DNA from: Gorsachius magnificus
Taxonomy: Eukaryota; Chordata; Aves; Pelecaniformes; Ardeidae
Direction of reading: 5' to 3'
Assembly: GCA_034008185.1 (NCBI GenBank)
Contig: CM067082.1
Coordinates: forward strand, 127,845,988 to 127,909,987
Length of the DNA stretch: 64,000 bases
In this document: positions 23,390-37,400 of the stretch, piece by piece
How positions within the stretch are numbered: position 1 is the first letter of the stretch
Layout: each line of letters opens with the position of its first letter
Translations under genes and position numbers: made by a program
The notes under the pieces: model-generated
Seen by the model: the letters and a program-made list of their open reading frames with translations, nothing else
The model's database searches: none
Told to the model about the DNA's origin: nothing

Positions 23390-23840
23390 AGGTTTGTAAC
23401 ATCATGAATTGCTTGGAGGAGAAGAATAGGGAATCAAAATTTACTGAGTCTCATAACAAGAATTTATTGGGGGAACAATAGAAAAAAAGCAGTTGAGGCA
23501 TTTAAATAACATTAAAAAAGTAATTTATCACACAGCACAGTCATTAATTTGTGAAATTTATTGATGTAAGTTGTTTGGGGTGGCACAAGCCCTGAAAGAA
23601 TTAAGGAAAATTACTTAGACGAATTCATGGAAGGAATGGCCAACAGTGATTCTCGACTGTGATGACAGTGAAGTTGAACTCTCCAAATCAGGACATCCCT
23701 AATACAGAGACTGTCAGACCTTCAGGGGACATGCCAGAGGCACCTTCTTCCCACACTTTCTTTCTAAACCCTGATGCTGATCTATGCTGGGATGAAGGGA
23801 CCTTTGGCTATGGGTGACTTGGTACCTCCTGGAAGTGAGT
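23390..23840 (+). mobile_element. Ancient CR1-like LINE fragment (3' end)
   Basis: The order of phrases matches the end of an old CR1-type LINE: ttactgagtctcataacaag (23441-23460), then cacacagcacagtcattaat near 23530-23549, then a 'aggaattcatggaagg' type segment at 23620-23637. It ends with a tail 'gatgaagggacctttggcta' (23792-23811). In better-preserved copies these correspond to the last coding part and 3' UTR, where 'ctgggctagatggacctttgg' is a frequent ending. It is too decayed for a continuous frame. Family assignment is by pattern only. Confidence 0.65.
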
Positions 23841-26800
23841 ATTATTTGAAATGAAGGCACAAAGTTCTGGTGGCACAGGTAGTGTTCTGTATCCTGCATT
23901 TTGTTTGGGTCCTGTGATTGAACTAAAAAGGATGTAACATAACTGGCTTAAGTAGTTTGGGTGGTTTTACACTGTATCTGTAAAACTGAACCTGGAATCC
24001 TTTGCCTCTAGGATTTGTTTTCCTTGCTAACAACAAGCACACCCTTTACAAAGAGCTATTGTCGACCTGCTCGTGATTACTAAGCTGCTGACATTGGGGT
24101 CAGGGTTACTTTTAAAGGGAGAAGAGAAACATTGCCACATCTGTGTTTCACTGGGAATTGCTTGTCTTTCAAAAAGAAGGAACAAACAAACAAAAAATTT
24201 GACCAGTTAGTGAGTAATATGCCCATTTTATATCCCTGCCACTTAACACCTAACACTTCACTGTTAAATTTTCTCTCTGTGTGGCATTTTTGCATATAAC
24301 AAGCTGAGGCTGTTTAGTAACATATAGGGCTGAAGTAGGACTCGGAAGTTATAACCCCCCAAAATAAGGAGAGAGAGAAAACCACACTAATGAATGTCTT
24401 TCCCTTCTTATATTGCCTCTAATTCTATCAATAACGTATTCCATAATGCTCTAAGTTTCATCCTCAACAGATAACATTAAGCAGTACATATCCTAATTTC
24501 ATCAGACTTGGACTCTTGCTTAAAACCTTAGGTGACTTCATGCATTTATATCAATTGTATCAACAGACCAGTGCATCTGACTCTCCGAAAACAGGTGCGG
24601 ATCCACACAGAGACTTCTCATGACAAGATGTTTTGGATTATGATGGGATGGCTTTGACAAACACAGACAGCAAGAGACCCAAATCTCTCATGTAAAACAA
24701 TAGAAAAAGCTCTGGAAATACTGTGTCTGTGGTGTCTTCAGTTAGTAATATTTTTGGAAGACAAAATGCAGGTTTATTTGGCTGATTTGTGTTACTTGGG
24801 GATGACCCTGTGCATAAACTAATGGAAAGTTAGTATTTCTGAAAATTTATGTAAGAGGATCTAGCCATAGAAGCGTGACCTGCTGACTCATTGTCCCAAA
24901 ATGGTATCAGTCTAAAATATCATTGCAAGTGTGAGCTGAATTCTCTTACAAGCCCTAAATGGGACAGACAACAGTTCCATACATTAGGAGGACAGAGTTT
25001 CACATATGGCTGTATCCAGTAGGGAAGAGCAAAGAAAAAATCCTGAGACCATTAAGCGTAAGAAAAGAAGATTATAGCTCTCAGTTTTGCTGCAAATTGT
25101 CAGCTGCAAGCTGTAAATTGTAACTCATGAGAAGTAAAAATTAGCTTAGAATGACTTGCTCAGAGACCTTTAATTCTGGGGCATCAGATGAGTTCAGCTT
25201 CTGTTGGACTGCACACCCAGGACCCCCTTTCTACGTAGAGGTGTAAGTAACTCAAGCCAAGGGATTTTTGCTTTATGTGAAGTGGTCTCAAATTTGCTAA
25301 GAAAAAATCCACCTGGAATGTTCAGCCAGATGTGTTAAAGAAAAAGTCGCCACATTAAAAAAACCACATCTCTATATTGATAAAAAAATGGGAATCAGCA
25401 CATAGGCGGCAACATTATTGCTAAAGGAAAGGATCCAGAGGGGGTTATATACATCACAAAAAGGACACCAAGAAAAGCAAGCCAGTCCAATGTCTCAGGC
25501 TTTTAATGTTTATATGGGTATGGAGTAGCTCCCTTTTTTTTGTATGACCCTGCTTTATGAGGGAAAAATAAGCTTCCGCTTGAAAATTTAATAGCTATCA
25601 AACTTCCTAATATTTTTCTTTATTTTTATTGTTGAAAGATGAAATTCAGATTTAAAGCTGAAGCCTGTAACCCACTCTTTACTGGATGCAGTTGTTGCTA
25701 TGCCATAATTATAGAATACATCATGGAACAATGTGTTATAATGTTTTTATTGACATGGATGTGAAGGAGATGTATTACCATGCCCAAGCTGCTTGTTATT
25801 TCCACACTGTTTATTTGTGAAGGCAGAAGTACATTTTACAGCTCCTGCCCCCAAAATAAAAAAGGCTTTTATAGCAACATTCCCAAGCATCTTTTATTTT
25901 CTCTGAGCCTCATAGACTGAAAAAAACAGAGAAAACTTTTCTTTGAAATTTTAGAAATTTTTGAATAATGGCATAGGCTTCATCACTTGCCTGCCTATGA
26001 AGTTAATGACTGTGATAGAAAGTCTCAAGTCCTGGCAAAGGATTTGACAGTGAGATCAAGGTAGAGTGTCTTAGAGAAGCAGCACGTGTTAGCTAATATT
26101 TGTGCACTCACACACATATTCAAAGGGCTTCTTTCAAGAAAAGTTATTAATGGTTTCAGACACTTATAAGATAGAAGTTGATGGTTCCTGTCTTGCCTGA
26201 ACTACGTCTAGAAGCTGAGCTAATGTGGTTGAATCTATCTCAAGTTGTTTTCTTGCTTTGTTTTGCTGAAACAATGAAAATTATCTTGGATGTCTCTTGT
26301 CATGGTTTTTTTCTGGGCCCAAGTTGTCTGAGGAAATCTAGAGGTTACTCAGCAGTAGGCTGGTCCAAACCTTTTGCAGTTATGTTGCAGCTGTAGAAAT
26401 GGAAAGAATGGCAATAAGAAGGAAAGAAGAAACCTTCCACCTGCAAAAAATGGGGCTTTTGAAACTTCTTTTATATTGTACTGCCATCATCTTTTTTCTG
26501 TGGAAAGACTCAGAAATAACCACCTGATGTTATAAATTTATCATGAGGCTATAGGAAGATCTAAAAATGCCTTGAGAATGTAGGCTTTGAGGATTTAAAA
26601 TTGTGTTTTGCCTATCTGAAAATCTTGGGGTCTAAAAGACTACTAAGATGTCAGTTATCACATTCTGAATGGGTTTGTAGATGTAGAAAACTGTTTTTAA
26701 GGAGGATCTGAGCTTTAACCAGCTTTAGTCTGTTGTGATCTTTAGTCTGTTGTAATTTTGGAAGGAAACTCCAGATTTTATGGGAGAAGGAGGGTAACTT

Positions 26801-29800
26801 TATCAGAAAAGAAAGGATGATTAGTTTTTCCAGAGTGCTGGAATGTGAGGTTGCCCAATGGCACAGGAAAAAGAAAGTTAAAAATGCATGGATAATTACA
26901 GTTGACGTATAGCTTTGTGATTTACTACATGGATACTATTCATGTACATAGACTCTATAGGCACTTTATATAATAGCCATGTAATTAATGTATACATTAT
27001 TAATATATAAGTGCTTCTATTAAGAGATGTCATTAATGATCCTGCCATCCTGAAGTTGTAAGACACAACTTAGTGTGATCCTCGTAAGACAACATTTGTT
27101 ACGGTCTGTCAGAATTAGGCAAAAAAGCTGGAGTAAATTCTTTGCAGTACATAAAACCTGCTAATAAAACTGTATGATATTTCAGAAGCAGCCCATCTCA
27201 CTGCCCTGGAAAGGGAGCACACAGGCTGATTTTTGGTGAGGCAGGTAGAAAAGATGTGGAAGTAGGTCAAGGAGGACTTAAAATAAACTGACAACAGTCA
27301 GATCTCTAGGAACAGACTAGAGGAAGAACTGCACCCATATATAATATATTCAGAGTAAAAAATACAAAATGTTTTGTTTCTCCTGTGTCCAGTTTCAAAA
27401 TGCATGTGGAAATTAGGAAAGGACTGAGAAGCAGTTCTGAGGGGAAGAACATTTAACAGATTCCTGCTACTGCCATAAGATAATCCATTTATTTGCTACA
27501 AGTTTCTGCATAACAATAGAAAAATTTTCAGCTTCCCCTGAGAATTCTAAAACAGAATGTCTTCACAAGACTTCAAGAAAAAGAATAATTAGTGAGTTTA
27601 AGGTTAAGCATAATAATTATAACAGGTAGCAGAGACTTTAGGATTGCAAATATAATTGACTCTGTCAAAAGAAGCTAGAGAGAAGAATATTTAGTGACAA
27701 TGTTTTAATGTACACAGTTCAAATGCTTTCTCTGAGTCTGCCTTGACTTGATGTCGCTCTGACATTTTTATACCCATACATGATGTATGGTTTCCTGAAT
27801 GTGTGAACATTCTCTGGGCAGGTGGAAACCTGAAATGTGAAGGGATGGAGATTAAGGGCCAAATACCACCTGAAGCATCAGCTTTTGTCAACATCTGCTG
27901 GCAGCAGAACACCACTTAATGGCTTGGTAAGATCTCCAGCATTTCACAGCGATGCTATGAATTTTTCTGTACAGTTCAGATAAACCAAGACCCCTGAATC
28001 CTGTTGAATTCGACAGGACTGGGCCCAAGATAGCCCCACTCTATCTCATTATCATATGGATGAAGCTAATCTTGTATGCTTTCTCAGGTTTTTTTTGTGT
28101 TTACTTGCTATGAGAACACCGATTCATTCTGCCTCTGCCCTTTCTTTATACATTCATTCTTTTACAGACGGTGTGAATCGAGCAAGGTCAAACCAATCAG
28201 CACAAATGCAAATGAAGATTAAAAAGTAAAGAACTGGGCTGTGGCATCTAGTTGCTGTCTTCTCCATGCAAATCCAAAACTTTTTCTTCCTCTGTGCTGT
28301 CTTTTGAGCTGTAACAGGCTATTATGTATTTTTATTCTCTATCTCTGTCACTACCAGAACACTGTAATCTGCTGTTTCTTCTCTTGATATGAGAAAACCC
28401 CTTTTTTTCTTTTCATCCCATGTACTTTACTTGGCTCGGGTTCTTCTTCTGTGTTTTACACACTTTCCTTGTGAAAACCCCCTTTTCAGGAAGCTAAGGC
28501 AGACATATCAATGCATTCAGATGGGTTAACATATTTTGCAGAGTACTGTGGTGAAGAAATAATACAAAATGCAAGTATCTACAATATTTAGTCTTAGTGT
28601 ATGAAATATTTGAGCCTAAAGACCACTATAAGTCTATACAAGGGTATTATGTATTATTAATTACATTTTCCTTGCTGATACATATGAACAGAACCATTTC
28701 AAACCCTTACTTGGTTTTCCAGATCTAGAGGAAGGATGTTCATCATCGACTTGTGAGCCAGGCAGCCTGGGTTGTGTTTATGGCACTGATGGTACCCCTT
28801 TGCAAAGCTCCTTATTTTTCTGTCACCCCTTGTGACAAAAAGGATTCTCCTGCCTTTATAAAATCCTTTGAGATCTACAGATAGAAATAGTCTGTGGCAG
28901 CTAAGAATTAATGCCACTGACTGGTTATATCAGCCTTTGATGTTCAACTTGCAAAATTTCAGTCCTGTCTAGTACCTTTGGATCACAGATTTCTTAAAAC
29001 AAGAAAAACCTGGAAGATCTAAAACTAACTTTGTATTTCAGGTCTCAGAATTTTTGGGACATTAGGTTACCTGCAATTACATTTGAGAGGAACTGAAGTA
29101 TATAGCTTATATATATGAATAGTTTTCCTGAGCCTCACTCAACTCACATTTTTCTCACCTGTTGATAGGGTCATAACAGTGTTTCTTCATTGAAGCATGT
29201 CCTGCTTACACCTAAAGTATTACTGGGGAGCAGCTCCCTAAAGAAATATTAAGTATCTATTTTGTGAAGAATACGTTATAAAGATTGCAAAAGTAGTATA
29301 AAAATATGTTTGCATCAGAGATGGTGGAAAAAGCCTTTCCTAACATATGTTTCAGCACATGATTAGCTTTTGGCCAGGTACAAAGTTATTTTAGAGGACA
29401 TTGCCTCACAAAAAGTCCATCAATCTCAGTTGTCTCGAGGTCATTTGTGTACTTTGGAGACACAGCCTCATGAAACAGATAAGCAGTTACCCAAGGTTCT
29501 CCATATTCCTAAGCAGTTATGAGCTTCCTAACTGCACTGAGTGCTATACAATTTTTCCTCACAATATTATGGGATCAGAAAGTATATTTCCTGCTTTATA
29601 GGTACATATTGCAATATGGGTGAGGAACGGTCCCACAAGGATTCATCTGATCTGGAGATGAATCCAGCTGCATCCAATTCAGCAGCTGTGATCTGGATGC
29701 AATTTCCTACTTCTCCACACACAGAATCTCTAAGGAATTCTTCTTGATGGGGGCTATGTGACCCTCATAAGGACAAGTGCATTCAGGCAAAGCACTGAAT

Positions 29801-32800
29801 CTCAACCCCATCTTGGTTGCCTGCTGTGGAATTTAGCAGCCCTGCGGAGATGGTTTCCCAGACCACAGTTCTTTTGTAGACTGGAGGTCAAGATAGCTGG
29901 CAGGACTTCGACGGGAAGGGAAATACAGGTCCTGTGGAAAGCTCAGTGCTGTGCTTTGGCTGAGCAGCAGTTTCATGCTACTGTCTGATGCAAGGAGTTT
30001 TGGGAGCCAAGTATTCCATTCTCATGTTTTGGTCCTACTCCTATTTGAAATTCCTGCAAGATGTCTCGGCATCTGACATATGGATCGACACCTGACTTCT
30101 ACAGGAGTGCTGTCAGGACAGGCATCTCCTGCTAACCAGGACCCATAATGGCAGCCCTACTCAAATGAAAATATCAAATCAATGTTTTTGAAGGCTTTGT
30201 AATCTTAATAAGAGAAAATATCAAGCAGAGTGCTTGCACATCAGACATACTCTGCATTTACCAGGAGGTTGTTCTGTCCTTGTACAATTCCATCTATCCC
30301 TAAGGTATTTTGAGGAGCCAAAGGAATGATGGAGCAATACTGAATAAGTAACATTTTTACTTACCATTCTCTGGCTCACAAAACAGGATCTGATACATTT
30401 ACATAGTTTCTATTCATAAAGGAGGGGAATTCAGGACAGTTCTTTGGTTTTCACTCCTACTTTTAATAAATTATTTTAGTAGTTAATAATAACAGGGGCT
30501 AAAGGTCTATGATGTAATCCATCCAAATCACAATGACCTTTCTTTGAACATGAGCTATCAACAGTACAGCATGAGCAGGTCTCATACGAGACCTCAAAAT
30601 TTGTTTGCTTTTGCACCTAGTTCCAGAACTTAAACTCTGTTCTCCTAAGGCTGAAAGGCTAATGTGCTAATTTACAGTGTCATGCAGCTGCCTATTTGGT
30701 TGAGTTTTCCTTCCTTCTCACAGAAGGATAATTTCCATAAAAGAGATTTTGATTTGACAGGGCTTGTTTGGACAAGATTTTATGGGATTTGGTTTCAGTC
30801 ATGGTGTTTGATGTCTCATTGCATAAAGAAATACAGCACAAGGACAGAGAATACTGTTTAATTTTTCACTAAACAAGCCTATCAAGTGTCTTTTTGTATT
30901 AAATACACATGCAGGTATGTTGTCTTGGGCTAGTGGAGTATTCTCCACGTGTCTAATGCTTAGCAACATTATGTTAACCTAGAGCTTTTTATCACTGTTC
31001 TTTGTGGTGCTTATTTTCAAGGAATACGTAACAGAAGATAAAACTGATTGAGCTAGATGATAGGCAGTAGAAACCAAATAGTTCCACTTGTCAGGTCCTG
31101 AGTTCATAGTTATCTAGGGAAAATATTTGATTGCTAGAAAGTTACTGCAGAAGTTTTCCACAGCCGTGTTTTGAAAGTGTGATGACAGGTGCACAACCAT
31201 CCCCAACGAGACAAAACGAAGTTGAAGAAGTTGATAGATATACACTTGATCAAGTCATACAGCTCTTGAAGAAGATATTTTCTAACAGTTGGTTGTAATT
31301 AGAGCTAATAACATAGATTAATAATAGAAGAAAGGTGAAAGAACCTGTGGATTGTCATTACTCAGATTCCTTTGGCAGTCTGAGCTCTCTAGCATGCAAG
31401 AATCAAAATGTAGAACAAAAATTTCCATCAAGAACCTGTAATACAGCTAAAGTAGAGGAAAAAAGTCTCAAAGGAGTAAACAAATTCATCTTCTGTAACC
31501 CTACTGGACAAAATCCAAGTTGAGTTCAGTCCTCTACAACCTTGCTGAATTTAAAGCCATTTACAAGTGGGGTAACTGATGGCAGCATTTGCCCCTGCAA
31601 CTCATTTAGAAATACATCTTCATTTGGCACAATCCAGGAGAGATGAAAGGCAGCAGCACTTTGTGAGCTTTACCGAGCAAAAAAGGTTTAAAGCAGCTGA
31701 CAAGCGTCATAAGATATTGTTGTACCAGTTTGTATTGATTGTGCTGGAGGGCACCTCCTTGTGGAAGAGGATTGATTTTTTTGTGTTTTCACAAAGAGAT
31801 TTTAATAGTCTTTGTATTTGCTGTCATGTCGCAAAGGCCCACAAGCAAGACATGTCTGATACCACAACTTTAAATGATCAGCCCTTCAGCCTCCAATAAG
31901 CATCAATTAATACTGTATAAAAACATTTCCAATGCAGTTACACTCAAAACCAATTTTTATAGGTTATAAGGTCAAATTCTGCACTCATGCAATAGCAAAG
32001 AAATCAGTGCCACCCAGGAATTAAATTAGCTCAGCTTCAGAGAGAGATTAAGAGAAAGAGTACTCGGTTTCTGATTCTTTGTTATGAAGGTCAAATTCTT
32101 TCTTAAACTCATGAAAATGTGAAAGCTGTTAATTGCAATCATTTGAGTCATTGGATAGAAAATCATTCCTAGAGTTTTTTCTTTTGTTTCTTTACTTAGA
32201 AATTTCATGCCTCTATCATTTACTGAGGTAAAAATTCACAGAGATGACTAGCTAGTTAACTTTTTCAAATTTGGGCAGAAAAAGCACTGAAGAGAGTGTG
32301 CGTTTTTGTGTAGGCATAGTCAAATGACTATAATATTGCTGAAGGTTTATCATAGATCAATGATACTGCTATCAATATGATAGTAGTTCTCCATATGGAA
32401 AACTCAGGAATATGGAATTTAGCAGGTTTGAAAGCATTAGGTTTCTATTGATTTTAATGTAATATAAAAAAGCTTGATTGTAAGGGAACACGAAATATTA
32501 TGTATAGATTTTAAAATAACCTGTTTTCAATAATAGGATAACTATAGTAATTTTCGAAGGGTGTGTCAGAATGTTTCTGTTCATTTCTACTGGGCTTTTC
32601 CATAAGATGAGGAAATCCGTTGTACGTTCATGTCCAACCTACCATCAGGTGCCAGCTCTGTTGGGCTACAGTGAAACATCTGCTCCAGCAGAACGGAGGC
32701 ACTGGTTGTTGCAGCTGCTCCAAACAGTAAGTGGTGCATTTGTGGTTTCTCATTACTGCAGTAGGTGATGCTCCCTCTCTGAGTCAATAGTAGCTGCTGG

Positions 32801-34397
32801 GATTGCTTGGCTGCTGCAAGTGCCATCGTTCAGTCATGGATGTACCCATGGTGCATGCCATGAAGTGCCGAGCCCTGTATCCCAGCTATGTCCCAGTCCA
32901 GATATCATATTCTCCTCTACTTCCATTCCTCCTGTAGTTGTAATTCTCACCTTCTTACTTCATGTATCTTATTACAGGCCTGGAACAGAAACCGAGGTTT
33001 TGCCACAGAGCCAACTGGTAGTGCAATTCTCCTATCTTTGCTGTTCTGGTTTGGCTTTTAGAAGCAGCACTGACAAGGCACATGCCTAAATTAGTTGCCT
33101 GAAGTCAGATAGGGAAAATATTCTCTGCTGCTTTATTTTTTGTTTTGTCTTAGTGGTGCTCACAAAAGCCTTTTGAATTTTCTGGAGGTGTATATGAGAG
33201 TTGCAGCCATTATAATGCAAATTACAGATTAATCCCAAATCAACATGGAGGTAAATAAAATTAATAGGACTATTTCTGCTGATGTCCATAGTATGTTGAT
33301 TTGAGTTAATAAGATTTCCGAAGTAAAAGCTTTCTTTTACTATATATTCATGCAGTATTTTGTGAAGTGGGGTCTGGAATCTGTTTTTTACTGCTGCTAC
33401 ACTAAAAATAGCAGTGATGTAATGTACTTTGGAAATATTGAGCTTCACTGTGGAACCTACAGTTGTAGCTTCTAACTTATTCTAGTTTGTAACTTTTATT
33501 TGTAACTCTCCCTGCATAATCACAAAAGGAAACCTCAATTGCTTAAGTGTTGGGAAAAGTAAAAGGCAAATAAATGAGAAGATGGAAAATGTTGGATGGT
33601 TCTTAAGAAATAAAGATGGCTTCTATTCAAAATAAATCAAATAAACCTTCATTTAGTTGCTTGTTTGTATAGAACATCAAAGATGTGAGGGTGGACAGAA
33701 AAAAAAGTGCCTTATTTTTACTGAAATACAAATCTGGAATATTTAAAGACAAATCATACTCTGGTCAGTATCAGAACCATCCATTTTTTCCAGAACAAAT
33801 ATGCAAACAAAGAAAAGACTGCTTATTTTGTACAATACTGATCAAAAAAATAGAGAAAAGAGTAGAGAAAATGTGGAAGACAGACAAAGAGAGAATGAGT
33901 AACACGACTTTGTGAATCAGCAAGTATTGGCAGTGCTCCTTAAACTCTTAACCAGCTGGAAAAAGTTGGCTCTGACTGTAAGCTTGGATACAGAATATTT
34001 ATATTCTGGAGGATAGCAGAATAAAAAGATAATATATTAACTAATTTTTTGAAGATGAAAAGAAATTATAAGATTAGCTAATATACATATTAAATTCTCT
34101 CTTTATATACTACATGTTGTATACTCTATACTTTGCCTCTTGTATACGGGGAACAACTGCAATCTCCTCCAAGCATGTGAATCTTGATTTCTGATGTAAG
34201 ACGGAGGTAGGGCTTTTGTTGTAGTGCAGTTTTCATCTTTCCTTCGGTAGCTTTTTTGGGGAATGGAAAGATAAATTAGTTTGAAATAGACTAGATGAAC
34301 AGTAGAAGAGTATTGAAGTGATGAGGTTTCCCCATACAAACCCTGCATGAGAACATTCTGCCTCAGAGTTAATTTTGAAAGCCTGTGTGGTTGTTTC
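23841..34397. other. Intergenic, no gene recognised
   Basis: About 10.5 kb of AT-rich, gene-free sequence. A 17-base tandem duplication based on tttagtctgttgt lies at about 26724-26756. A 14-base perfect palindrome (TAATGTATACATTA) is at about 26986-27001 in a very AT-rich patch. No exon chain, RNA gene or clear transposon is visible. The region is a plausible place for distal ETV1 regulatory elements, but nothing in the sequence alone identifies one. Confidence 0.6.

Positions 34398-34441
<44 letters not shown>
34398..34441. repeat. Compound microsatellite (GT)n(AT)n
   Basis: About seven GT units run directly into about fourteen TA/AT units. It is likely polymorphic in length. The short runs of alternating Cys-Val or Tyr-Ile in the reading frames here are artefacts of it. 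Confidence 0.97.
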
Positions 34442-34443
<2 letters not shown>

Positions 34444-37400
34444 CACAACCCAAGAAGTTTTTACAAGGAAGATGCAATGTGAGAACAATGCTGACATTTT
34501 GGGATAAAAGCAATCAGATCCAAAGCACTTTACCTAATTAAAAGAGTGGATCTTAAACATCAGGTTAAAATGTTCAGGGATCAACTGCATAATTCTGTCA
34601 CTCAAGGAGTACAGAAGCCTGATCACAGCTTATAAGCTTATAAATATCAATAATTAGAGACATAAAAATACTGTACATGAGTTATCTCACCCAGCTCTCT
34701 GCTATGTGACTGTTTCATACTATATGCATTCTACTGTTTTAAAAATATCATTATTTAATTTCCAACTCTGCCTATAAAACCAGTGTTGAGTAACTGAGAA
34801 AATGTTCTCATGCAAATATGTGTTATTCTTAGATGTAGCGTGGAATAGGTAATGAGAGCTAGGTAATGAGTTGTTGTGGTTGTATAGTTGATACTGCATA
34901 GAATTTAAGTTACTATTGCTTGTCTGAGATAGATGTCAGATCTTTTCTTATGCAGTCACCAAACATTTCATGTGAACTTGTACAGAATCAAAGAAATCCC
35001 TAGCAATCTCTTTCTAGTCCCTCTGCACCACCAGAGATACAGCTGGATTGTGGTTGTAGGACATTGCAAAGATCTGTGTGTATATCAGCAGATACATTTC
35101 TCTGACAGGAAGGTAGAGTGATGGCAATTACGGGTCAACCATCTGAGAAAAGATGAGAACTGAATGAGCCCAAGGGCTCAATTCTTAACCCAGAAACATG
35201 AGCGTGTGTGGTTGGTTTGCTGCGTTCCTTGTCAGTTTAACTCCTTTGGTTGCACGATGTTGTCAATGATGCAGTATGTTTTCATACTTAACAGTGGAAT
35301 TGGTTCCTAGAGCATCTATTTACACCTTGGTATGAAAGAATTTAGATAGGTGACTTTGCTTTAATGTTTATCAGGGGAAAGTATGCTTAAAATTTGTTGT
35401 CAAATATTTGCCATATGAACTACACACAGCTAGGAAAAATGAACGAGCCACAGTGCTGTGTGCCCAGAGCACTGTCTTTTTATTCTGATCTTTACCTGAC
35501 ATACTTTACAGGGATGGCTCTCATATTCATTTCTCTGTGTTCAAGTTCTCTGTCTGCAAAATGGGAGTAATTGCATTGATTTGATATTCCCAAATGGTGA
35601 ATATTATTATTAAACATAGCAATTGATTATAGAGCCTTCTATGAAGACCAAGTTTTTCCAGAAATGGCCTCAGTGGGGGTCGAGGGAAGAGCACCTAACT
35701 ATCCAAGAAGTACTGAAAACTCAGTAACTTTTATTAAGCTATTGACTGCTTTTTGGAGCATGGATGTTGACATCCACAGGACACATGTAAGTGTATGACC
35801 ACAAGGGAAAGGCAGAGGACTGGCACGTAGGGGGTGAACAGAGGAACATGTGTACTTCCCTAGAGATTATAAGGGGGAAAAAAGGAAAAAAAAAGAAAAG
35901 GAGGAAAGGATCATTCTGTGACTAGAGCCATAAGAAGAACTGGGGTTGTTGGAGAAGGAATAGAGGCTAGGAGAATATCTAGAAAAGGCTAAGAATGGAG
36001 AGAAAAGAACTGGAGAGTCATAAGTGAAGAAGAGGCAGATACACATGAATGAGGACTCCTCATTAATAATTTCTTTCTGAACCATCTAGCCTTGCGGCAG
36101 TTTGTACACTGAAGTACTTACTGCAGGAGGATGTGATGTGGTCGTGAAAAAGCAAATGTGGTTCTAGATTGGATCAAGGAAGTTATCACCAACAGAAATT
36201 GAAAACCATCAGTCCCATTGCTGCATTGTGCTGTGTTGATTATGTACTTCCCAAAAGACCTGTAACTATGATGGATGAACAGAAAGGAATACTCAGGACT
36301 TGTTTTTTCTAGATTGGTCGCAGGACCAGAGAGTCTGTTATTTGCCAAAAGACTCGAATGAGTACAGTGGTTACAGCAAAAGGGCATAAGATTAGCATCT
36401 ATAAATACTTTCTGTTTTTCCAGGCAGCAGCTAGTGCCTTGAACTGCTCCTTGGTTCTTGTTTCTCAGTTCCTAGCTCTGGTCCTGTGTGGCCCGTAATA
36501 GATATTTAGGATGCTGATGGAATAAATGACATTTTCTAGGGGTGCATCCATCACTCTCCCTGTGAAATTGGAAAGAACACCATAATGTGATTCATTTAAT
36601 CTTAGGAGGCTTTTGGCTTTATCATAAGCAAATTATACTAACTTCCATATATGCAGTAGATTTACTGTACAAAAGCTAAACACAGAGTAGGATAGTGTTG
36701 TTAATGGTGGAGGAATGATGCAGTTGTGCATGAGGTATAGTTTTCCAGGTGAGTCAGTCATGGTGGAATCCAGTGAGGGAGATACTGCTGAAAGCTACTT
36801 GAGACAAAAGTCTGCTGAAATCACAGGACTTCAAACAGGATTTTAAAAAGGGAAGTACTGAGATTCTGAAAGTTATTAGAAGTTGCTGCTACTTAAATGA
36901 GATAGATTTGGTCTCAAAAGTATGTATCTAGAAAGTGAAAAACCAACAATATTAACCTACTGGTTTGTTACACTTTAAATAACTGTAGAACATTCTGGGA
37001 AAAAAAAAGTTATATTTAAATGGACCATGAGAACTAATTTGTAACTAAAACATTGACTATATTTTTATGCTTATTAGCTCCTATCGTTTCAGGGGAAGAT
37101 TAAGCTTTCCACAGAACCCATAAACATTTAGTTTGTTGTAACTACAGATTTTAATGGTTGAAAAACAGGCTCATCCATCTGTTGGAGACCAGCAAAACAA
37201 ATACCTTGAGTTACCTGTATAAGCTGCTTTCCCTGTAAATGTATTTCTAAATAGGCACAATGAGAACTGATAATACTGCTCATTTTTTAGACAGGATGTC
37301 AAATTTAGGGTAAATGATGCTAAAAAATATTGTAAAATGGTCCCTAGCCTCTGTCAGTGCAATAAAATGATCACAGCAGGTTTTTTTCTCATCAAAGCAG